Source of the DNA: Paraburkholderia lycopersici
GTDB taxonomy: Bacteria; Pseudomonadota; Gammaproteobacteria; Burkholderiales; Burkholderiaceae
Length of the DNA stretch: 64,000 nt
Direction: 5' to 3'
NCBI RefSeq assembly: GCF_900096975.1
Contig: NZ_FMYQ01000032.1
Location: 25,746-89,745, forward strand
The translations under genes and the position numbers were made by a program. The notes under the pieces are model-generated. The model did not search any database, had not been told where the DNA came from, and saw only the letters and a program-made list of their open reading frames with translations. Positions within the stretch are counted from its first letter, which is position 1. Each line of letters opens with the position of its first letter. This document shows, in pieces, positions 52,514 through 59,214 of this stretch.

Positions 52514-53062
52514 ATGGATCAACCGACAGGCCGCCGCGCAAGAGCCGATCGCATCGATGTTCCCTTGGGGGACATGAAAGACGAATTCGCGGCGTGGTGC
52601 CAGCGGCAGGGTGTGACGGTTAACGATGCCGTGAGGCAGATGGTTGCCCGTGTGCTCGGCTCCGATGTGCGTCAGCTTCTGCCCGTGGCATCTGCCGATG
52701 GAGATGAACGGATTGCGGTCAAGGTGCAGTTCAGCCGTGGCGAGTACGAGGCAGTCAGCGGCACCGCGAAACGTATGGGTTTTACGCTCAACCGGTTCCT
52801 TGTGGCAATGGTGCGCGCGCAGATCACCCGGTATCCGCAACTGGGAGACCGGGAGGTCGCTGCGCTGGAGATGTCGAACTATCAACTGGCAGCGATTGGT
52901 CGTAACCTGAACCAGCTCACGCGCACGTTGAATGCGAATCCTGCCCTGAGCGCTCAACGCGGTCGTCTGATCGTAATCGATGCGCTGCGCCGGGAAATCG
53001 ATGCTCACCTGAAAGCTGCCCACGACATGCATCGTGCCAATCTGGAACGCTGGCGTCGTTAG
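52514..53062 (+). CDS. mobC: MobC-type relaxosome accessory protein
   Basis: 182 residues. The N-terminus contains a ribbon-helix-helix-like region, and the C-terminal part has AAIGRNLNQLTRTLN, the signature of MobC/TraJ-type accessory proteins that help open oriT. ATG at 52514 follows the LPD7 gene stop by four bases; the frame open upstream of it overlaps that gene. The relaxase gene starts eight bases downstream. Confidence 0.87.
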   Translation: MDQPTGRRARADRIDVPLGDMKDEFAAWCQRQGVTVNDAVRQMVARVLGSDVRQLLPVASADGDERIAVKVQFSRGEYEAVSGTAKRMGFTLNRFLVAMVRAQITRYPQLGDREVAALEMSNYQLAAIGRNLNQLTRTLNANPALSAQRGRLIVIDALRREIDAHLKAAHDMHRANLERWRR

Positions 53063-53070
53063 GGGCCAGC

Positions 53071-54078
53071 ATGCCGAAACCTCTCATCAACGCCGACGGC
53101 CTGCTGTTGCAGTGGGGCGATCGCCTGTTCTATGAGCCCGTGTGTGCGCGTAAGGCACCCCGGGCGAGTCGTGGTGCCTGGTCGGGAACGCCATCGGCGT
53201 TGCGTGCGCAGATCGAGCGTACGGTACAGCGCGTGCCCGAGGTGATGGTGAAGATCACGAACCGGCCGGGTACCCGGAATGGTTTGCGTGCGATCCGCGC
53301 GCATCTGGACTACATCAGCCGGCATGGTCAGGTTGAGCTCGAAGACCAGGACGGCAACACGATTTCTGGTCGGGGTGAGGTGCAGGATCTGGTGCAGATG
53401 TGGCGCGTCGCAGGGCGGGGCATCGCCGAGGCAAGTTCGAAGCGCGAGGCGTTTAACGTCATGCTGTCGATGCCGCCGGGAACCGATCGGGGCGCGGTCA
53501 AGGATGCGGCGCGCGCCTTTGCGCGTGAAGAGTTCGGCGAGCAGCGCGACTACGTGTTTGCGGCGCATGACGATGAGGCGCATCCGCATGTGCATATCGT
53601 CGTGCTCGCGCGAGGTCGGGATAGTCGTCGGCTCAATCCGCGCAAAGCGGACTTGCAACGATGGCGTGAGCGATTCGCGCAGGAATTACGTGATCGGGGT
53701 GTCGAAGCGAATGCGACGCCGCGGCGTACGCGTGGGGTGACGCAACCATTCGAGCGACAGGAAGTCAGGCATATGCGGGAACGAGGCGTCACCATGTGCC
53801 CACGTAGGGAGTTATTCCACGATCCGCAAGTGATGTTCGATGTGTACCTGACTACATTGTCTGCGTGGCGTGCGGTAGCGAGTGTGCTGGCTGAGTCGCC
53901 TCGCGCCGATGAGCGGGGTATAGCCAGGGCGATCGCTGGCTTCGTGCGGACGATGCCAGTAGTGGTCTATGCACGAGGTTTGACGCGATCGAACAGCGGA
54001 TATCAGGTAACCGTGGGTGGGGCCATGCAGTCAGCTGGGCTTCCCGATCAGGAAGATAGTCCTGATATTGAGCATTGA
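53071..54078 (+). CDS. MOBP-type relaxase
   Basis: 335 residues. Motif I is HLDYISRHG, with the probable nicking Tyr81. Motif III is HDDEAHPHVHIVV, with metal-binding His171, His173 and His175. Both are the pattern of MOBP relaxases (TraI of RP4, VirD2). It nicks oriT and pilots the transferred strand. At 335 residues it is shorter than most members; C-terminal functions may reside in the LPD7 protein upstream. The last gene of the plus-strand core. oriT is expected nearby but I could not identify a nic site. Confidence 0.9.
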   Translation: MPKPLINADGLLLQWGDRLFYEPVCARKAPRASRGAWSGTPSALRAQIERTVQRVPEVMVKITNRPGTRNGLRAIRAHLDYISRHGQVELEDQDGNTISGRGEVQDLVQMWRVAGRGIAEASSKREAFNVMLSMPPGTDRGAVKDAARAFAREEFGEQRDYVFAAHDDEAHPHVHIVVLARGRDSRRLNPRKADLQRWRERFAQELRDRGVEANATPRRTRGVTQPFERQEVRHMRERGVTMCPRRELFHDPQVMFDVYLTTLSAWRAVASVLAESPRADERGIARAIAGFVRTMPVVVYARGLTRSNSGYQVTVGGAMQSAGLPDQEDSPDIEH

Positions 54079-54088
54079 ATATCGGTGT

Positions 54089-54132
54089 CAGAGGGACTGT
54101 GGGGCGCCCGTGTACCTCTGTTCGTTTTCTTG
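54089..54132 (+). terminator. Probable terminator of the transfer operon
   Basis: CAGAGG (54089-54094) pairs with CCTCTG (54115-54120), enclosing a GGGC/GCCC inner stem, followed by TTCGTTTTCTT. It lies eleven bases after the relaxase stop and before convergent genes. Confidence 0.55.
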
Positions 54133-54200
54133 GCCAGCGATAGTCAGGTTTTCTCACTACCACTAACCCCCTGGTCTGCCTTTGCTTCCCCGGTTCGGGA

Positions 54201-55121
54201 TCAAATTGAGTCGTTCCCGTCCGTTTGGCCCGGATGCCTGTAAATTGTGTCGGAGGGGTTGCGCATGCCCGTTCCGTCTGTCACACCATAGAAGTAGTGT
54301 TCAAGGCGGTGCCCAGCGATTGCTGCTCTGGAATTCAGATCGATCTTGCCTTTTGCTTTCACGTTCTGCATCAATTGGTATCCAACTGAATTGGCAAGTA
54401 CATCGGCAGCAAAGGTCAATCCAGAGTCTTCTTTGGCGATCGAATAGGTCACGTTACGTAGCCGTCTTGTGAAGCTGTTGCCTGTCATCGAAGACCTGCC
54501 TGCGAGCACAAGCGGTTCATTCTTCTCGCGATCGTAGGCCTTGATCTGTGTCTCCTTGGGTTCGCCCATAGCGAGAAGATTGGTCGCGCGTTGTCGGAAC
54601 TCATCGAGAATCGCGTCATCCAGTGTATCGGTGATAACCGAAATATTGATCTCCGAATCGAAGTGATCCAGCGCGTAAGCAACAGCCTTTCCAAATACAT
54701 GCTCGAAAATGACGGAGAGCAAGCGTTCGTTCTCCGGTCGCCATGGGATGCTGACATTTGACCGGCGATTCTCGCGTGCCTTTTGCATCAACTCGTTCGT
54801 TCGCCTGTTGTCGTTATGCAGCCCTTGCACATAGAGGGCTTCATAGATCAACGACAGCTCCCGATCGTCAAAGTGGTCGAAAATTGTTTTCCTGGCGCGT
54901 TGTTGCTCGGACGCTGCGACATCCGTTACATGATGCTTTCTGTCCTCCCCTATATCGAAGCTGGAGCGAATCGTTTCAAGCGCCCGTCGTGTCCGCTGTA
55001 TATTGCTTCCTCGAACAAAATAACCTGCGATGACCCCGAGTTCACCGTCAAAATTTTCTTCTCTCGTCGCGTGTCCTTTCGCAAGAGATTCGTCTAGCAC
55101 TAGATAGAGATCGTTGCTCAT
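54201..55121 (-). CDS. DUF3800-family protein
   Basis: 306 residues. LYLVLDESLAKGH near the N-terminus carries the DES motif of DUF3800, KHHVTDV matches its second His motif, and LTFAADVLANSVGYQL resembles the C-terminal ADxxA motif. The fold is thought to be RNase H-like. The function is unknown, but the family occurs in mobile elements and defence islands. It is the second gene of a minus-strand pair, 84 bases after the phosphoribosyltransferase-like gene. ATG at 55121 is preferred to a TTG seven codons upstream. Base composition is lower in GC than the transfer genes. Confidence 0.78.
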   Translation of the reverse strand: MSNDLYLVLDESLAKGHATREENFDGELGVIAGYFVRGSNIQRTRRALETIRSSFDIGEDRKHHVTDVAASEQQRARKTIFDHFDDRELSLIYEALYVQGLHNDNRRTNELMQKARENRRSNVSIPWRPENERLLSVIFEHVFGKAVAYALDHFDSEINISVITDTLDDAILDEFRQRATNLLAMGEPKETQIKAYDREKNEPLVLAGRSSMTGNSFTRRLRNVTYSIAKEDSGLTFAADVLANSVGYQLMQNVKAKGKIDLNSRAAIAGHRLEHYFYGVTDGTGMRNPSDTIYRHPGQTDGNDSI

Positions 55122-55205
55122 GATGTATTCTGGTTTGCCCAAAAATAGACTTGCGGATTTTCCGGGCTCTGCCGCTGATGGCCCTGACGATGATGCAAGC
55201 AGGTG

Positions 55206-56507
55206 CTACCGGTTTCGGAACCAGTCGTTCGCCAGCACGTCCTGCCCTGAACCAAGCTCACGATCGACCTCTTGCATGAAGGCCGTGATTTCGCTATCCG
55301 GGAGCGAGACCCGGACGAGATGAGAACTGGAAACGTCAACGATAGCATTGGGAAGCGCTGCCAGAACTCTGGGTTCAGCCAACAACTTGGTCGTTTTCCT
55401 GTCTAGCGGTGAATAAGGTTTCAGTTCCTTGATATCCTCGCGGAAGGAGGCAAGCTGATAGTCGAGCTGCCTTTGCAGACGCTCATCAATTGAAGATTGC
55501 TGTTTCGCGACAAGGCTGTCTACATCAGGGTGAGCGTGGCCCAAAATGGACGTAATGGTTTCCTTGACGCCTTCTCGTTCATGGAAGGCGCTTAGAGCAG
55601 TGTGGATATTTACAGAAAGGGATGCGTACATGAGCGTGACGGGCATGTTGTAGGCAGCATCGCCGATCCCTTTCGCTGGCTCTACCTGTGAACTGGAAAC
55701 CCGGTGATAGAACGTTCCCGCCCCGTAGGCATCGTTTGCCCACACATATTTGTTGCGGACGGCATCAAGCACTTGGGGATAAACGGTGCTCCAGACACCG
55801 CTGACCGCTGGTCCTCGGTCTTCCGTAAAGAGGCGGTCGACGGGAATGAGGGTGCAGCGGTTCAGGTTGATCAGATTGTCGATGACCTGCCGGTACGGGG
55901 AAACAATCTTTTTTCCGTTTTCGTCGGCGATCAGGAGGAAGTGGCATTGGTCGAGTCCAATCTCCCCGAAGGCCTCGATGATTTCACAGATCGCTCTTCC
56001 GGACACAACCGTGTCAATGAAGATGAATTTTGCCTGCGGCAGGTCGCGTGGCAACGAGCTAGGCCAGGTCCGTTTTGCCAGCCGTTCGACTAGGACCTTG
56101 TAGAAACCTAGGTAGGGATCCTTGCCGTCACGCCTAACAATTGCAGCGAGTACCTGGCTCCAGTACTTTCTGATTGCCGCGGTTGTCTGTGTCGCGTCGT
56201 GGGGATCCGCTGAGAACGGCAGAACCAGTTGTTGCATGAACGGGGATTCAATGTGGGCGATCTTCTGCTGAAGCCGTTCCTTCCAGGTTGGGAGTGACCT
56301 GCCTTCGAGTCGCCACACCGTTGAGGCGGCGCTAATGAATGGCACTGCGCCCCGGCTCGGAACGACCAGATGCTTGTAGCCCTCCAAGTTAAGCACGCGA
56401 ATATGCGATGACAGATCCCGTGAAGCACGCGCATAGTCAATCAGGTTGCCAACCGTGAAGTCGTTTTGCCAAATGGTGGACAGTGCCTCGTCAGGTAAGG
56501 TCGCCAT
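55206..56507 (-). CDS. Phosphoribosyltransferase-like protein (PRTase-CE type)
   Basis: 433 residues. Residues 38-58 (LNLEGYKHLVVPSRGAVPF) and 160-174 (FIFIDTVVSGRA) resemble the two phosphate/PRPP-binding loops of type I phosphoribosyltransferases. The second loop has one acidic residue (Asp165) where normal enzymes have two, so the activity may differ. It fits the PRTase-like proteins described in conflict systems, though I cannot confirm the family. The C-terminal 130 residues are helical. It is followed by the DUF3800 gene in the same direction, and the pair stands alone between the tra operon and an H-NS-like gene. Confidence 0.7.
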   Translation of the reverse strand: MATLPDEALSTIWQNDFTVGNLIDYARASRDLSSHIRVLNLEGYKHLVVPSRGAVPFISAASTVWRLEGRSLPTWKERLQQKIAHIESPFMQQLVLPFSADPHDATQTTAAIRKYWSQVLAAIVRRDGKDPYLGFYKVLVERLAKRTWPSSLPRDLPQAKFIFIDTVVSGRAICEIIEAFGEIGLDQCHFLLIADENGKKIVSPYRQVIDNLINLNRCTLIPVDRLFTEDRGPAVSGVWSTVYPQVLDAVRNKYVWANDAYGAGTFYHRVSSSQVEPAKGIGDAAYNMPVTLMYASLSVNIHTALSAFHEREGVKETITSILGHAHPDVDSLVAKQQSSIDERLQRQLDYQLASFREDIKELKPYSPLDRKTTKLLAEPRVLAALPNAIVDVSSSHLVRVSLPDSEITAFMQEVDRELGSGQDVLANDWFRNR

Positions 56508-56695
56508 GTGAAACCGTCCTTGATCTATTCATGTTTGCCGCCTGCGGCGGTCTGCCGATCCCAAGCTCAGTCAATCGTTCAAACAGACGCTGTGATGGAG
56601 TGCCATGGGTTGACTGCGGCGGTCTGTTGCCGTCGATCCAGATCGGCTCGATGCATGTAGAAACGCTCCGCACAAGCGAGGCGGGGCGCCGGTCA

Positions 56696-56995
56696 TCACC
56701 GGATCAGAAATCTGTCGCGGTTCTTCACATCACGTATCCACGCGGGCGCACGGCCTTTACCTGACCAGGTTACGCCGGTCTTCGGATCCTGGTACTTCGG
56801 CGCGAGAGGAGCGGTCGCTTTGGTGATTCGTGTTTTCTTGCGGGGGAAGATGTCCTCTGCGGTCAGACCGTACTCCGCGGCCCTCGAGCGGATTTCTGCA
56901 ATCACAGCTTTGACTTCAGCAACGCGCGCTGCCTCCGTTTCCACTTGCAGCTTTTCCAGCTGGGTTTTCAAGGTCTTATAGTCCCGGGTTGCCAT
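56696..56995 (-). CDS. H-NS/MvaT-like histone protein
   Basis: 99 residues. An N-terminal coiled coil (YKTLKTQLEKLQVETEAARV) is followed by YGLTAEDIF and the C-terminal DNA-binding motif YQDPKTGVTWSGKGRAPAWI of H-NS family proteins in Burkholderia. ATG at 56995 has AAGGA upstream; a longer frame to 57091 is not likely. Such proteins on mobile elements silence AT-rich foreign genes. It lies 188 bases upstream of the PRTase-like gene in the same direction, so it may be part of that module or simply backbone. Confidence 0.88.
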   Translation of the reverse strand: MATRDYKTLKTQLEKLQVETEAARVAEVKAVIAEIRSRAAEYGLTAEDIFPRKKTRITKATAPLAPKYQDPKTGVTWSGKGRAPAWIRDVKNRDRFLIR

Positions 56996-57320
56996 ACATG
57001 GATCCTTTTGCTGTGGTTGGGATAGCACGAGTATAGCCGCCATATTCGATGGGCTATCACCAGTCTGAAGTCGATGGACCACGGCAGGCACGGTGGAAAA
57101 AAGGTTTTCATAGGCCGCTGTTCGATTCTCGCTTTGACCGGGAGCATATCGCGTCGGCAGGACTCGATTGCTGACAGCATCTGGTTTTTGTATTACCGGT
57201 AGATCCGGCCCACTGGCCTATCCTGCACTCGGATAAAAATTTTCAACGATGAAAAATTGATCCGGCGCTTTTATTGCTCAAGATGAATGCGAAATCCGGC
57301 CTGTTCGCTTATCCGCATTC

Positions 57321-57806
57321 GTGGGGTGCACTGGTATAGGATTACGCCTTTTATCCCGCTGGAACATATCAGGAAATCGTCGAACGCCGAGGCGTAAGCC
57401 GCTTACCAAAAGCGAACTGCTGCCATTGCCGTCTGCACGGACGAGAGCGATGTCGCTCGAGAATCATCTGGCCTTAGCCGCTGTCCAGGCAGGGGCGGGT
57501 GGGCAGGCCCAGATGAGTTGCCTGCTGCGGGTGGTGTATCTCGCGTGGTTTCTGCGCGACGTGATCCCGGCTGATGTGGATATCGAGTTGGTCCGACAGG
57601 GCGAGCGGGTACTGGAAAGCTGTATTGAACGCGCGGTGGCGAGCAGGAAGTGGGCACTTCAAGCAGATGAACTGAACATCGTTGGACAGATCCTGTCGTT
57701 GCACGATGCGCAACTGGCTGCCGCACCCTCGCATCAATACGTGCGTGAATGGGAGCAATTGCAGGCGTTTCTGAAATCAGGTCGAGCGAGCGTGCTGGAT
57801 AGCTGA
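57321..57806 (+). CDS. Small ICE backbone protein, annotated as Fis-like in relatives
   Basis: Up to 161 residues. The start is uncertain: GTG at 57321 includes the conserved-looking LTKSELLPLPSARTRAMSLENH, whereas ATG at 57450 (MSLENHLALAAVQAG) has a GAGAG site three bases upstream. The remainder is helical (MSCLLRVVYLAWFLRDV and YVREWEQLQAFLKSG). Related proteins of Burkholderia and Xanthomonas elements have been labelled Fis-family regulators, but no clear Fis helix-turn-helix is seen. It converges with the methyltransferase gene. Confidence 0.65.
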   Translation: MGCTGIGLRLLSRWNISGNRRTPRRKPLTKSELLPLPSARTRAMSLENHLALAAVQAGAGGQAQMSCLLRVVYLAWFLRDVIPADVDIELVRQGERVLESCIERAVASRKWALQADELNIVGQILSLHDAQLAAAPSHQYVREWEQLQAFLKSGRASVLDS

Positions 57807-57845
57807 CGCTATGGCAGCGATTTATCGGCGCGCGATATGAGCGAT

Positions 57846-57933
57846 GCGAGCGCAAGCGGGTCGATCCCGTTTGCGCTCGCCTGCCCGTCCGCCTGTTGCG
57901 TGCGTGACAGTCCGGCGGGACATACCCGCCGGA
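57846..57933. terminator. Two stacked hairpins between convergent genes
   Basis: GCGAGCGCAAGCGGG (57846-57860) pairs with CCCGTTTGCGCTCGC (57866-57880) through 15 positions, with one G-T. TCCGGCGGG (57911-57919) pairs with CCCGCCGGA (57925-57933) perfectly. Each has a 5-base loop and neither has a T-run. They probably separate the Fis-like gene from the methyltransferase gene. Confidence 0.55.
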
Positions 57934-57956
57934 ATCATGCCTCTAGCGTTCAATCG

Positions 57957-58598
57957 TTAACAGCACGGCATGCACGTCTGTGCTGGATTCGCTGAAGCGC
58001 CAGCGGGCAGCGGTTCCCAGATGCCGCCGCTTTCCTCTGCGTGTGTCCGAAGCTGTTCGGCTTGCCGGGGACCATTTGCACAGATCGCGACCAACTGCCC
58101 GCCCGGTTTCAGAAACTTGAGCGCGTGTCGGATATGGTCGATGTCCTGCGTCTGCACGAACGGCGGATTCATCAGAATCCGGTCGAACGTTCCCAGTTCC
58201 TCGCCGCATTCCAGAAAGTCCCGGCAGATCGTGCGGGCTTGCGGAAAGCGGGCGGCGAGCGTGGCCGCGAGTGCATGATTCAGTTCGACCGCCGTCACGG
58301 ACAGCGAAGCAACGGGGCAGGCCGCGTCCAGGGCTTCCAGAATCCGGCCCGTTCCCGCGCTCGGTTCCAGTAAGGCATGACCCGGCATGATGCCCGCCAT
58401 CCCGATCATGCACGCAGCGAGCGGGGCGGGTGTCGGGAAAAGCTGCGGCGCGCTGACCACCTGAACCCCGGCCCGCAGTTGTCCGCGCATGTTCTGATAA
58501 GGTTTCGCTTCGCCGGTGTCGGTCGCGGTAGCGGCACGCGAAGGCGTGCGCGGCACGATTTCGCGCTCGAATTCGGCGGCGCATTGCGCATCCGGCAC
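57957..58598 (-). CDS. N6-adenine-type methyltransferase-like protein
   Basis: 213 residues. The SAM-binding motif EPSAGTGRI (about 78-86) and the catalytic NPPF (about 143-146) identify a Rossmann-fold methyltransferase of the DNA/RNA/protein N-methyl class. LLFPTPAPLAACM-like residues before motif I fit adenine MTases of mobile elements. Target is unknown; no restriction gene is adjacent, so it could protect the element on entry. It ends in a Cys-rich tail (TCMPCC). It starts 15 bases after the PP-loop gene stop. Confidence 0.85.
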   Translation of the reverse strand: MPDAQCAAEFEREIVPRTPSRAATATDTGEAKPYQNMRGQLRAGVQVVSAPQLFPTPAPLAACMIGMAGIMPGHALLEPSAGTGRILEALDAACPVASLSVTAVELNHALAATLAARFPQARTICRDFLECGEELGTFDRILMNPPFVQTQDIDHIRHALKFLKPGGQLVAICANGPRQAEQLRTHAEESGGIWEPLPAGASANPAQTCMPCC

Positions 58599-58612
58599 GG
58601 TGGCGGGGCGGT

Positions 58613-59146
58613 CTATCCGATCAGCTTGACGATGCGTTGTCCGGTGGTCTGCGCCGTGATCCGGGGCGGATGCGGCGCTCGCACATTGGGACCGGAGCGT
58701 GCGCCTTTAAGAAACTGGTCCTGCGGTGTCTGCTTCCATTTGATGCTGCACGACTTCATGCCCAAGGCGAGCGAGGGCAGGGTTTCGTTGGCGAGGCAGT
58801 TGCCGTACAGCTCGGCGTAGCCGGTCGAGGCGAGCGGGATTTTCCGGCAGATATCGATGCGCGGCCAGTGGTCGAGGACGGCGTTCATACGGTCGAGATG
58901 GTCGAGCGTGTCGGGCTTTTCGCCGCCGGTGTTAGCAAAGGTGATGACATCGGGCCGCAGGCCTGCCGCGCGCAATGCGACGAGGAGGGCGGTCGAATCG
59001 ACGCCTGCGCCGAAACAGACGGTGAGCAGTCGATGATCGAGGGCGCGGCGCAACGCGGTGGTCTGTGCATTGGACAGCAAGGGCGGCGCGGTGCGGTTCG
59101 CGTGCGGCATGCCCCGGTTCAGTCGCGGATGCGTGAGGGCGGTCAT
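58613..59146 (-). CDS. PP-loop (PAPS-reductase-like) protein, possibly truncated
   Basis: About 177 residues from ATG at 59146. VCFGAGVDSTALL is the PP-loop of PAPS-reductase/DndC-like proteins, with Phe-Gly-Ala-Gly in place of Ser-Gly-Gly-x; ITFANTGGEKPDTLDHL and MKSCSIKWKQ follow as in that family. The stop comes right after RIVKLIG, where the family usually reads on into a GYD motif, so the tail may be lost. GTG at 59218, overlapping the ParB stop (GTGA), is an alternative start. Sulfur-related or nucleotide chemistry is inferred only. Confidence 0.72.
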   Translation of the reverse strand: MTALTHPRLNRGMPHANRTAPPLLSNAQTTALRRALDHRLLTVCFGAGVDSTALLVALRAAGLRPDVITFANTGGEKPDTLDHLDRMNAVLDHWPRIDICRKIPLASTGYAELYGNCLANETLPSLALGMKSCSIKWKQTPQDQFLKGARSGPNVRAPHPPRITAQTTGQRIVKLIG

Positions 59147-59214
59147 GGTGGGGCGCTCGCGAGGAAGGACAGGGGCGTCCCGGCCGACCTGCGCCGGGAC
59201 GCGTGCGGCACGGA

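Noticed and set aside
57230..57262. AT-rich imperfect inverted repeat before the Fis-like gene
   Set aside because: Arms differ by an extra base and the stem would be weak; no supporting context.
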